Shown: positions 13,095-22,352, counted from the first letter of the stretch. The stretch: 28,357 bases of DNA from Gryganskiella cystojenkinii (GCA_015852425.1 JAAAIG010000502.1:1-28357); one strand, 5' to 3'. The notes: generated by a model from the letters alone, not told the origin. Made by a program: numbers and translations.

Positions 13095-13100
13095 TTTTAT
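13095..13100 (-). terminator. Poly(A) signal of the E2 gene
   Basis: Minus-strand AATAAA directly follows the stop codon at 13101-13103. Another AATAAA-like word lies about 25 nt further downstream near 13070. Either could direct 3'-end formation. Confidence 0.5.
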
Positions 13101-14425
13101 TCAAAATTCTTCTGCGGATCGCCTTGCCAAACGTAGAACGCGCTTCTTGAACGCAGGATAGTTCTCGCGCCACTCTTTCTAGTCGACCAAGAAAAGATCC
13201 GCATGGGTGACAGACGTGTTACAGGGTAAGAACAAAAAAAGTAGAGCTTTTCAACAATACAGGAGAGAGAAACTTACTGCTGCATCAACGTTGGCTGGAC
13301 TCTCATCATTCGGGCTTGAAAGCATAGAGATGACACTGATGAGGATCGTTTCGACTGTGTGGACCGGTGACCATCGCTCACTGGCTTGCTCATATCCGTA
13401 TTCGTCTTCGCCCGGCGCATGCTAAAGTTGCATTTGTCAAGAGGGGAAAATTATGGGTCGGCCTATTTTTCACGACGCAACATGCTCAAGGCATAACACG
13501 AGAGAGAAACATACCAGAATAGAAATGCAGACTTCGCCAGTGGGGTAGACTAGCCAAAGGAGTTAGGTTAGTTAACAAAACGCCACCAAAATAAAATATA
13601 GTTTAAATTTATGTTTTTCATCGCATTTTCTTTACTATTGCTCCTACCGTTGGGATGGTACATCTCTGTAGTGAACTTCAGTTTCGGAGGCAACAACGGG
13701 TATTCTAGCGGGAAGATCATTTCAGCCCTGTAGAAGCCTCCCTCGCTGAGATTATCAAAGAAAGAAGAGATGTTAGGAGGAGGCCCAGTCCAGCCTTACA
13801 CACAAAGTGCTCGCTGCGGTAAGGTCAGATCGTGGTCTGTGCAACTATAATCTCAGAGCTGTATCGTTGTCCTTATGGAACTTCGTTCCAAGGAAAGATA
13901 TGCGCCATTTGTTTCATTATCCGTGAACTGTTCTTCCCTGCCAGAAGTGCATCGAGCTATGAGCTATCGAAATAAACTGATAGCTGGCCAAGGGGGTTCC
14001 ATGAAAATCCGAACGCCTCGTTTGATCCTACTTGCTCCAAGTTGTCGGATCTGTTTGTTATTGTTTGTTGCTATGGTAGTATGCCTTACTAGAGTGTGTC
14101 TTGAGGTCCAACGATGACAATCTCCCACTATGTGGCATATAAAAAGAATATTCTTCGTCAGTAGTGCATGATACATTGCAGGAGATGTACTATCGTTGTT
14201 CTTTTCTTACCAGGAAAATGTTATCATCGTCGACTAGTCCTGCAGAGAATCCCTCTACCGGATTCCTAGCCAGTTCTACTCGGGGAAGAGAGTTAGAAAA
14301 CATATCTCGTGAGAAAAAACATACCAGAGCTAGCTAAGGCAGAATTTAGCCTGGCCTTGTTTGCGATAGGCGATTGTCGTACCTCTGAGTTGTTTTTTGA
14401 GAAGGAGGACGGATTGTTCGCTCAT
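13101..14425 (-). CDS. UBC7: Ubiquitin-conjugating enzyme E2, UBE2G1/Ubc7 type
   Basis: Predicted 166-residue E2 that takes ubiquitin from E1 onto a catalytic Cys and passes it on with an E3; Ubc7/UBE2G enzymes build Lys48-linked chains for proteasomal degradation. Exons: 14425-14383, 14275-14211, 14127-14090, 13745-13648, 13549-13515, 13421-13278 and 13178-13101. All introns are GT-AG; they are 83-107 nt except intron 3 (344 nt). The splices join in frame and rebuild the whole UBC fold: [10 protein letters not shown] near residues 19-28, [16 protein letters not shown] at 37-52, HPN at 79-81, catalytic Cys89 in GEVCISIL, then the acidic loop insert [11 protein letters not shown] typical of the Ubc7 class, and ANVDAAKEWRE. 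The loop and C-terminal wording is closer to animal UBE2G1 than to yeast Ubc7, so the symbol is approximate. There is no C-terminal membrane anchor. It is divergent from PRE7. Confidence 0.92.
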
Positions 14426-15137
14426 GATGTGAAGAGTTCCCGCCGTCGTTTGCTGTCAAGAAAAATTGGTTGATGGAAAAAGATAAAAGGGAATTAAAAT
14501 AAAATGAGATCGCAGACTGGTGAAAATTAGCACAAAGTGTGGGTGAGAAGAACAAAATTTTCCCGTGCATTTTTTATTCAAAATTTTGCACTGCCCACCA
14601 CGACCAAAGGGGAGACTCGCCGCAGCATACACTCAGTTACACGCTACACAAACCCCATCCCTTTTGTCATCTTGAACTCGCGGGACGGACTGGCTGTCTG
14701 TTCGATATCTCACGTTGACTCCAGAACGAGGTGCTGCGCCTGGGGTTGCTTGTGGCTTTTTTTTTGTGCGCTTTTGGAACCATGGACTGCTTCTTCATGA
14801 CATGTATCCCTGGTCATGGGATTCTTCGTTTTCTTCTTGCGGAAAAACGAAGGACGGAGAGCCCAAAAATTAGTGGCGTCTACCCCGAACGCGAAAACTG
14901 CACACGTCACCCCTTTTGGATGTGACTGTTATGGCCTCGTAAGAGACCATCCGCGTCTTCCAATGGCATGACATTCGCAATTCCAACTCCTTCGTGGACT
15001 CCTTTAAACTTCTACTTTTTTTCTCGCCAGCAACAGCAACAAAGAACCCTCCCTCTCCCTCTCTCTCTCTCGACAGTCTATTTTATTCGCTGTATTCTAA
15101 CCAATTAGTTGACAGTCGACCAGCACAAGGACACATA
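14426..15137. promoter_or_regulatory. Shared divergent promoter region, E2 and PRE7
   Basis: The 712 bp between the two start codons must hold both promoters. Visible items: two STRE-like pentamers (AGGGG at 14608-14612, CCCCT at 14910-14914), an ACGTCAC word at 14904-14910, a (CT)n tract at about 15049-15073 and a CCAAT box near 15099 in the PRE7 leader. No copy of the yeast Rpn4/PACE element GGTGGCAAA was seen. Co-regulation of the two genes is inference. Confidence 0.6.
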
Positions 15138-16317
15138 ATGTTTTCTTCTTACCCAGGACAGGTCGTCGTTGACCACCCCGTCAGCGTGCCCATTGAGCAC
15201 CGCTTCGATCCCTATGTCGACAATGGCGGGTGAGTTAATCCGAATTTACCCATTCAGTCATCCTTTGGCATCAGTCGATGACCTCTGTTATGATGTATAC
15301 AATATGTCATGACTGTCTTCTTCCCGAGACTGACGCGTCACCTTTATTACTCTGCTCAACCATAGTACGCTTTTGTCGATCGCCGGCGAGGACTTTTGTA
15401 TTGTTGCAGCGGATACACGTCAAAGCGAGGGATACTCGATCAACGCGCGCTACGTCCCCAAATCCGTCAAGTTGTAAGGACCCAGTTCTTAATTTTGTGA
15501 GATATTTCCGCAGAATCGAGCGCACCAAAAGATCCTTGAGCTAACAAAGTGCGCGCCTGTCTTTTTTCGAATAGGTCCGACAAGACCGTCATCTCGATGG
15601 GAGGATGCTATGCCGACTGCTTGACACTCACCAAGAAGATCCAGCAGAGCATGGAGGTAAGAACTCGCCGATTTTAGTAGTAGAGAGCTTTTTGGACGAG
15701 AGGACGGGAGAACCTGTCGATTTTAACGCCTTTGTCGTCACTTGATGTCTCTTTATTTTAGTGGTACCATCACGCACACGGAAAGACAATGTCGACGGCG
15801 GCGGTGGCCCAGATGCTTTCGATCATGTTGTACCAGAAGCGTTTTTTCCCCTTTTACAGTTGGTGCATTCTCGGAGGATTGGACGAGGAAGGCAAGGGTG
15901 CCGTTTATACATATGATCCCGTTGGATCCTATGAGCGTGAATCCTGCAGATGTGCTGGCTCGGCTTCTTCATTGATTCAGCCCTTCTTGGACAATCAGGT
16001 AATTCAAAGCTTTTTTATTGTTTCACAAGGACTCAGGATGGTCAAATCCTGCCTGTAAAATACGTTCAATTGTATCACGTTGTCTACGCGCATAATAACG
16101 TTAAAAACAAACACTTGCCATTCCCCTGTTTTAGATTGGCTTTAAGAACCAGGAGACGCAGAGAAAGAAATTGTCGAAGGATCAGGTCATTAGGATCACA
16201 AAGGACTCCTTCACATCGGCAACAGAGCGCGATATCTACACGGGCGATTACCTTGAGATCTTTGTCATCACCAGTAAGGGAGTAGAGGTCCAGAAGATGG
16301 ATTTGAAGAAGGATTAA
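15138..16317 (+). CDS. PRE7: 20S proteasome subunit beta-6 (PSMB1/Pre7)
   Basis: Predicted 233-residue non-catalytic beta subunit of the 20S core particle (cytosol and nucleus). Exons: 15138-15229, 15366-15473, 15575-15656, 15762-15998, 16135-16317; introns are 101-136 nt with GTGAGT, GTAAGG, GTAAGA, GTAAGT-like donors and TAG acceptors. Joined, it reads through the family landmarks: [19 protein letters not shown] near the N-terminus, [56 protein letters not shown], and [12 protein letters not shown] near the end. The short pre-NGG stretch and the absence of a GTTT catalytic start agree with beta-6 rather than beta-1, -2 or -5. Length is usual for fungal Pre7. The start is the ATG after a pyrimidine-rich leader. 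It is transcribed away from the E2 gene, a natural partner in the same pathway. Confidence 0.95.
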
Positions 16318-17107
16318 AAATGCAAGCCACTCAAAACTCAAGGCGACTAAGAGTCGACGAAAAAGATAGTGTGTTTTTTGGGGGTAGCGATTGCAAATAT
16401 CGTCTTAACAGACGTTCTCAAACATGTTCCAAAAGCAAATAAATAAAAACGATTACAAAAAAAATCGTGAAGATGAAAAACAACGTTTATGCCTAGGTTT
16501 TCGTGGAAGAAGGCTGCTGGTCGAGCCAGCTCATGTCAATCTACAACAGCGTGATAGGGCGTTGTTTTGTTGCTTGATAATAACAGCCAACTTTGTCGTT
16601 TCAAGAAAGTTGGAGCGGAAAAAAATAATGCCAGCAGAGGGCGAGACTCTTTTTGCCGTTAAACTCATTTCCAATCAAAAAGATGCCATCTTTGTTTTGG
16701 CGTCTAGCGCACACCGAGGCGGAGGGCATGGACGAAGAGGACACAAGGCGGAGAGAGCCATTCTTGAAGATTTCGAAGATTTTGGGCGAGATTTCAAATT
16801 TCGGTGGCTTAGATTTTTTAAGCTTTTATGGCTTGGAAACCTTCTCCCTTGCACTCAGGGGGCTGGGTCGTGCTACGTTGTTGAGCAAATCTGTGTCAGG
16901 GAAGACGCCTTTCCAACAAAGAAGAAGTTCGAGGAACATTTTTAGAAAGGTACCCAGACGTCCAAGATTGTCCAGCCCCCAAAGATTGCCGCCATGGTAT
17001 AAATATCGACTTCTTTCTCTTCACTTTTTTTATCTCCTCATTCATATCAACTCTTCTCTTCAACCCAACTCAACCCACTCTCAACAACAAAAACAAAAAT
17101 ACTAAAA
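16318..17107. other. PRE7 3' flank and LUD-1 promoter
   Basis: Left part: AATAAATAAAA at 16438-16448, a likely poly(A) signal about 120 nt after the PRE7 stop. Right part: an AGGGG word at 16857-16861, a TATA box at 16998-17005 and a CT- then CAA-rich leader. The open frames across the middle have no recognisable protein content. Confidence 0.6.
16998..17005 (+). promoter_or_regulatory. TATA box of LUD-1
   Basis: TATAAATA lies 103-110 bp before the LUD-1 start codon and is followed by a C/T-rich then A-rich leader. A strong TATA, together with the biased codon use of the gene, suggests high expression. Confidence 0.7.
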
Positions 17108-17815
17108 ATGCCTTCCCACCCCGAGAACACCCACGTCAACCACACCTTCGCGGCTCTTGTTAAGTCCGATGCCCAGTTGGCCGCTCTTGCCGATCACAAG
17201 TACACCAAGGCCACGTCTGCTGAGCAGGTCGCCTCTGCCAAGGCCGGCTTGGAGGCCAACGGATTCAAGGTCCATGTCGCCGCCGATAAGGGTGAGGCTT
17301 TCGAGACCCTTAAGTCCTTGATCCCCGCTGGTGCCTCGGTCAACAACGCTCACTCAACATCCTTGGAGGAGATTGGATTCATTACCTACCTCAAGGGCGA
17401 GACCCCCTGGAACAACGTCCACGCCACCATCTTGGCTGAGAAGGACTATGCTAAGCAAGGAGAGCTCCGCCGCACCATTGGTTCGACCGTCGATTACTAC
17501 TTGACCTCCGTTGCTGCTGTCTCTGAGACCGGTCTCCTCGTTCACGGCGATCTTTCCGGATCCAAGGTCGGTGGTGTCGCTTTTGGCGCCGCCAATGTTA
17601 TTGTCCTCGTCGGATCCAACAAGATTGTCAAGGATGAGGCCGAGGCTCATGTTCGTGCCAACGAATTTGCCCTTCCTGCTGAGAGTGCCCGTGCCCGTGA
17701 TGCCTACGGTGTCCCCGGCTCTGCCTTCGTCAACTACGAGGTCATCCGCAAGGCCAACCCCTTCAACCCCAGCCGTATCCAGATTGTTATCGTCAACGAG
17801 GCTCTCGGATTCTAA
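17108..17815 (+). CDS. LUD-domain protein 1 (LutC/YkgG-like core)
   Basis: Intronless 235-residue protein consisting almost only of a LUD (lactate-utilisation, DUF162) domain. The family is best known from bacterial LutC/YkgG proteins linked to lactate oxidation; I know of no established function for the single-domain fungal members, so no reaction is assigned. Family-type blocks seen: SVNNAHSTSLEEIGF near residues 78-92, AEKDYAKQGELRRTIGSTVDYYLTS in the middle, GDLSGSKVGGVAFGAANVIV, SNKIVKDEAEA and a PAESARARDAYG segment. There is no Cys cluster, signal peptide or membrane segment, so a cytosolic location is expected. Codons favour GCC, AAG, GAG and ATC, a sign of strong expression. It is the first of three tandem paralogues and is very close to the third. 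The start ATG follows AAAATACTAAAA. Confidence 0.88.
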   Translation: MPSHPENTHVNHTFAALVKSDAQLAALADHKYTKATSAEQVASAKAGLEANGFKVHVAADKGEAFETLKSLIPAGASVNNAHSTSLEEIGFITYLKGETPWNNVHATILAEKDYAKQGELRRTIGSTVDYYLTSVAAVSETGLLVHGDLSGSKVGGVAFGAANVIVLVGSNKIVKDEAEAHVRANEFALPAESARARDAYGVPGSAFVNYEVIRKANPFNPSRIQIVIVNEALGF

Positions 17816-18661
17816 TCTGCATAGATGTCTTAATCCTATAGACTTGACTTTTATTCGCCTGTACACACAATATCCTTTGGTAAAAGTCGACGTTTTTTAA
17901 ATACTCTCATGTACCAACAAGTAAAATAAAAAATACTCCAACATAAACTTTCAAGTTGAACTGCTCTTTTCAACAAAATATGCGGCGTACTTTCGTCGCT
18001 ACAAAAGGAATCCATATTGAGCTAGCAAGTAGGCGACTCTTTGTATGTGCTACAGATAAAGGCTGTAAACCGAGTCTACAGTAATAAAAGAATAGCCTTT
18101 GGCCCTGGTAATAATAATGTCCATCAAGGACAAATAGGAGTCTTCTTTGGGCTTGACTCATGCATGTACGCCGCGAAAATGAAGCAAAAGCTATGCAAAC
18201 ACAGCATCGCTATCCTTTTTTGACATGCTGTCTGCCATTTCCAGTGGAGAAGAACTGAAGGCCGATATCAACTGGTGTTTTCAAAACCGTGATCTTCGGC
18301 CCCTTTGTCCTCCACCCATGGTTTCAAGCGATGAATAATGAGACTGAAATCTAAGCCACCAAAATTAAGTCAGCGTGGGAAACCAACGAGGCTTCGATGG
18401 TGGCGTGTATGAGTGCTTGGAAACATAAACACAGACGCGGGAGTGACCAATCGGTCGTTGGTCTCTAGTCCTCAAAGACCCCGTCAGATGAAGTATAAGA
18501 GTAAACCGATTCCTGATCGGTCCGGCTTGCCTCACTCCTTAACCCAGGTTCTCATTCCTTTCGCGCTTCTTTCTTTCTCTATCTCCCTTTTCCCGTTTTC
18601 TCCTCTTCTCTTCAAGCAACACCAGTTTTCATCACATCGTCTTGACCTAAACCGAACGATC
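17816..18661. other. Intergenic region, LUD-1 to LUD-2
   Basis: Contains the LUD-1 AATAAA at 17925-17930, a CCCCT word at 18300-18304, a weak TATAAGAG at about 18494 and a C/T-rich leader (18560-18640) before the LUD-2 start. No further gene is seen. Confidence 0.6.
17925..17930 (+). terminator. Poly(A) signal of LUD-1
   Basis: AATAAA lies 110 nt after the LUD-1 stop codon in A/T-rich sequence. Confidence 0.5.
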
Positions 18662-19678
18662 ATGACCATTAACGTCTTGCGCACTCAGGCCATGGCGCTC
18701 GCCCAACAATCCGTCCTCCGCCCTTCCACTTTGACGGCAAACCGTGCTATCGCAATCGGATCTTGGGGACACCATCGTCTATTATCGACCTTGTCGTCTT
18801 CGCAATCAAGACCCAAGAGCACCTTCGAGGACGTGACCTTTGATAGTTTGGCCCAATCAGACTCCCAGCTTTCGCCTCTCAAGGATTCGCATTACCGTCG
18901 GCCCGCGAGTGATGCCAGGATTGCAAAGACCAAAGCCGCTTTGGAGAAGAAAGGGTTCAAGGTCCACGTGGTTGAGGACAGAGCCCAGGCCTTTGACAAA
19001 GTCAAGTCCCTGATTCCAAATGTAAGTTAAGTAAATCGGGGAACGAAACGCATCGGGAAGAAGACTCAGATGCATCAGAAATATATACAAAGCACAAAGA
19101 AGAAGAAGGTTACCCGTTGTTTTAAGCCTTGTTCATGAAAATTTTGTTCGCATGCTCATGTATCCATTCCCTTTCCATTTCAATAGGGCGCTTCCTTAAA
19201 CACAGCGCATTCGACCACCCTGGAAGAGATTTCGTTCGTCAACTACCTAATCGACGGCAAGCATCCGTGGAATAACATCAAGGGAACCATCATGGCTGAG
19301 AAGGACAAGATCAAGCAAGCCGTGCTCCGCCGCACCCTTGGAACCACTCCGGATGTGTTCTTGACTTCCATGTGCGCTATCACGGAGCAGGGTGAGCTGG
19401 CTCATGGTGATAACTCTGGTACTAAGGTGGGAGGTGTCGAATATGGTGCTGGCAAAGTCATTGTCGTCGCTGGGTCCAACAAGATCGTGAAGGATGAGGC
19501 TGAAGCCTGGAAGAGAGTTACTGATTTCTGTTTGCCAGCCGTGAGCGCGTATGGCCGCAAGGTCTTTAAGCAACCGGAGACCTACATCACCAACTACCAG
19601 GTTATCCGCCAAGCGAATCCCATCTCTGCTCCTGACCGTTTGGAGGTCGTATTGGTTAAGGAATCTCTTGGCTATTAG
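18662..19678 (+). CDS. LUD-domain protein 2, probable mitochondrial form
   Basis: Predicted 283-residue paralogue of LUD-1. Exons 18662-19021 and 19187-19678; the 165-nt intron (GTAAGT ... AATAG) falls between LIPN and GASLNTAHST, inside the LUD core, where the two sister genes have no intron. The N-terminal ~53 residues are extra: they lack acidic residues, are rich in Arg, Ser, Ala and Leu, and contain RLLSTLSSSQSRPKS, which fits a mitochondrial presequence. The core keeps AHSTTLEEISF, AEKDKIKQAVLRRTLG, GDNSGTKVGGVEYGAG and SNKIVKDEAEAW but is clearly more diverged than LUD-1 is from LUD-3, so it is probably the older branch. The open frame continues upstream of the chosen ATG, but that part translates a C/T-rich leader and was excluded. 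Biochemical function is unknown. Confidence 0.85.
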
Positions 19679-19714
19679 ATAGATTACAATGTCTATTTCC
19701 TATACGTTACAGAG

Positions 19715-19720
19715 AATAAA
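19715..19720 (+). terminator. Poly(A) signal of LUD-2
   Basis: AATAAA 37 nt after the LUD-2 stop codon. Confidence 0.5.
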
Positions 19721-20376
19721 ACTTTATGATTACAATTGTACAATTTCCTTTGCAGTGACAACGTTTCGCCAAGCACTCGCTTCGGGGACCAACTGCGTAC
19801 ATATGCTTTTGGCACTCTTTATTTGATCTGTCGCTATAACTTGCGGGCTATTGCACAATCGCTCGTACATTCCGAACTTTGAGCTTCGATTATAGACATA
19901 CAAGCTCCATGCTGCACGTTTGTGGATCTCGACGGAAAGGAATAACCGCTTTTTGTTTCTTTGACTGTTGCTTAAACTCTAATCCAGAGTCGCCACTGGA
20001 TAACCATGAACCGGAAAAAAAGTAGGACAAAAAAAAATTGATCGGTGAGTTGAAGTCCAGCTGCCGATTATTGCTGACAACTCGAATGACCGGACGACGT
20101 TAGTGGAATTTTTCCTTTGCACATCGTAGAAGCCTGTGTTACCGATCATCGAGCAAAGCCACCAAAAAATTGATATCGCTCACAAGCCAAAATTTGTTGA
20201 TTTCTCAGCGTCGCACCATCCACAACCACACTCCATCCACTCAACGGGCCTTGACTCGTCTGAGAGCTTTTTTTTGGTACTCCACGGTCTGTTGGCTTGC
20301 AAATCAACGCTACTGTTGAGGCACCGACCATCAAACCATAACCATCACCATGAACGATAAACGACAGGATTATTGA

Positions 20377-20384
20377 TATATAAA
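20377..20384 (+). promoter_or_regulatory. TATA box of LUD-3
   Basis: TATATAAA about 160 bp before the LUD-3 start codon, followed by T11 and CTCTCTCT, a core-promoter layout similar to that of LUD-1. Confidence 0.65.
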
Positions 20385-20539
20385 GGGAACCTGATGCCCA
20401 TTTTTTTTTTTTTCTCTCTCTCTTTCATTATCAACAACAACGAAGTACCTCTTTCCCGCGAGATTACCTTTAAAGCAAACTCAACCAAACCAGCCGACCA
20501 CACTCAACGTACACCAACCACCTCAAAAACAACAACACC

Positions 20540-21430
20540 ATGCCTTCCCTTATCAAGTCCATCAAGAAGATCTTCCGGTCGGATTCCAAGAAGAGTAAGA
20601 AGACCGTCGCTGCCCCTGCCTCTGCCCCCGCTGCCACCAAGATCGTCGCTGCTGCCCCCACCGCCGCTGTTGCTACTGTCGCTCCCGTCGCCCCCGTCCT
20701 GGACGCCGTTGAGGTCTCGGCTACTCCTTCTCACCCCGAGAACACACACGCCAACCACACCTTCGAGGCTCTCCTTAAGTCCGATGCTCAACTAGCTGCT
20801 CTCGCTGGCCATAAGTATACCAAGGTCGTCTCGGCTGAGCGTGTCGCTGCTGCCAAGGCCGGATTGGAGGCCAACGGATTCAAGGTAACGGTTGCAAGCA
20901 GCCGTGGCGAGGCATTTGAGACCTTGAAGTCTCTGATCCCCGCCGGCTCGTCTGTTAACAACGCTCACTCGACCACTTTGGAGGAGATTGGATTCATTAC
21001 CTACCTCAAGGGCGAGACCCCCTGGAACAACGTTCACGCCACCATCTTGGCTGAGAAGGATTACGCTAAGCAAGGAGAGCTCCGTCGCACCATCGGTTCG
21101 ACTGTCGATTATTACCTTACCTCCATGTCTGCTGTCACCGAGGATGGAAAGTTGGCCCACGCTGATTTGTCTGGATCGAAGGTCGGCGGTGTAGCCTTTG
21201 GTGCTGCCAATGTCATTGTAGTCGTCGGTACCAACAAGATCGTCAAGGATGAGGATGAGGCTTGGACCCGTACCAATGAGTTTGCCCTTGCTGCTGAAAG
21301 TGCTCGAGCCCGTGATGCTTATGGTGTCCCTGCCTCGGCTATCAGCAACTACGAGGTCATCCGCAAGGCCAATCCTTTCAACCCCAACCGTATCCAGGTC
21401 CTTTTGGTCAATGATTCTCTTGGATTCTAA
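20540..21430 (+). CDS. LUD-domain protein 3, with N-terminal extension
   Basis: Intronless 296-residue paralogue. Residues from about 61 onward match LUD-1 almost throughout (SHPENTH, KAGLEANGFKV, NNAHSTTLEEIGF, SGSKVGGVAFGAANVIV, SARARDAYGVP, RKANPFNP). The first ~60 residues are new: a Lys/Ser-rich start, MPSLIKSIKKIFRSDSKKSKK, followed by an Ala/Pro/Val-rich linker to about residue 58. The start could be an amphipathic, basic membrane- or organelle-binding helix; it is not a normal secretion signal. Nucleotide identity to LUD-1 is very high in the middle, with one unbroken 56-nt run, which suggests recent duplication or gene conversion. Strong codon bias and a good TATA box suggest high expression. 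The start ATG in AACACCATGCC is the first in the frame. Function is unknown. Confidence 0.87.
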   Translation: MPSLIKSIKKIFRSDSKKSKKTVAAPASAPAATKIVAAAPTAAVATVAPVAPVLDAVEVSATPSHPENTHANHTFEALLKSDAQLAALAGHKYTKVVSAERVAAAKAGLEANGFKVTVASSRGEAFETLKSLIPAGSSVNNAHSTTLEEIGFITYLKGETPWNNVHATILAEKDYAKQGELRRTIGSTVDYYLTSMSAVTEDGKLAHADLSGSKVGGVAFGAANVIVVVGTNKIVKDEDEAWTRTNEFALAAESARARDAYGVPASAISNYEVIRKANPFNPNRIQVLLVNDSLGF

Positions 21431-22352
21431 GGAGTTTTCCTCTCGGTCTTTTTTAATAACCTAATTCTTACCCTTGTATAGTAGTATTATCACTCTTAAT
21501 CCTCATCATAATAAAACCATCAAAAAATAATACGATTAATTCATGGCTTGTTCGACTGCTCTGGCATTAAGGGCTCAGGAGAGTGCGGTTTATGTTTGAC
21601 CGAGCACATTCATTCAGCGGGGACCCTGCCTGCCAACTGGTGAGATTTTTTTTGTAAGAGTAATCAATCATGTTCTCATCCGCTCAACTAATGGACAATC
21701 TTGGTTCTCCTCCATCCGAGCATGACCACGAGAAGAATCCTATGGACAAACCTCATATCATTAGCAGTAATCTTTGTCTCTCTTCCAGTTTGAACCTGTA
21801 AATTACTGGATGTTAACTGTGAGAGAGCAGTGTAGCCAACTCTAGGCATTTATTATTAAAAATATGCGATAACATGAATGCACACGAGTGCAACAGACTG
21901 GGTATAGGTGTTGAAAAGAGCGTGTAGAAATCTCCAAAATGAAAACAAAAATCGTCCCCGTTCAAAACGAAACTCAAAAAGAGCCGAACTCAAATTCGCC
22001 TCTCAGCCCTTTGCGAATCCTCGGTAAAGACCAATTTTTTTTTTGTTCGCTGTTGACTTTATTTTTACCTCCTTTCATAATCATTCCAAGAGAAAGAAAA
22101 GAAGGAACTCTGATTCAGGGCTAGTCTAACAACCTATTATCAGCCGTTTGGTACAAGGTGGATAGCGGAAGCGAGACATGAACCTCATTACCTCCGTCCC
22201 CTACCAGATAAAAAGCAGCGAAGACCTACGAACCATTTTTTTTCTTTTTCTTTTTCTTTCTCTTCAGACACTCTCCTCCCCTTCCAAAGCACCCTACGCT
22301 AACCCAACCTTCCCTCAACCAACCTCACGTTCGCCCTCCTCTACCTTTCACC
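21431..22352. other. Intergenic region, LUD-3 to LysM-1
   Basis: Holds AATAAA at 21510-21515 (LUD-3 poly(A) signal). Near the right end are two CCCCT words (22198-22202, 22278-22282), a GATAAAAA box near 22205 and a pyrimidine-rich leader before the LysM-1 ATG. No other gene is seen. Confidence 0.6.
21510..21515 (+). terminator. Poly(A) signal of LUD-3
   Basis: AATAAA 80 nt after the LUD-3 stop codon; a second A/T-rich word follows within 20 nt. Confidence 0.5.

Larger units (their letters stand above)
3301..13100. other. Long interval without a supported gene
   Basis: About 9.8 kb with no recognisable protein, tRNA, rRNA or spliceosomal RNA. The open frames of 60-190 codons on both strands have no family motif and often run through homopolymers (poly-Phe or poly-Lys). 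Notable content: an 18-base T run at 4261-4278, 20 A at 4353-4372, 18 T at 9675-9692, 19 T at 11034-11052, and the inverted repeats listed separately. The neighbouring E2 gene is built from exons of 35-144 nt, so a similar multi-exon gene, or a long non-coding RNA, could be hidden here. Part may be distal regulatory DNA of the zinc-finger gene. Confidence 0.5.
19679..20539. other. Intergenic region, LUD-2 to LUD-3
   Basis: Contains an AATAAA at 19715-19720 for LUD-2, then about 600 bp with no recognisable content, then the LUD-3 core promoter: a TATA box at 20377-20384, a T11 run and a CT-repeat, then a CAA-rich leader. The open frames in this stretch look random. Confidence 0.6.

Noticed and set aside
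13800..13870. Possible extra E2 exon ending at a TTTGTGTGTAAGG donor
   Set aside because: Its peptide does not match the family, while joining DTLY at 14090 directly to EGGFY at 13745 gives the conserved wording.
16424..16945. 173-codon plus-strand open frame before LUD-1
   Set aside because: Lies in the LUD-1 upstream region, overlaps another frame of similar length, and has no recognisable protein content.
17354..17866. 170-codon minus-strand frame over LUD-1
   Set aside because: Antisense shadow of the biased LUD codons; the same kind of frame appears opposite LUD-2 and LUD-3.
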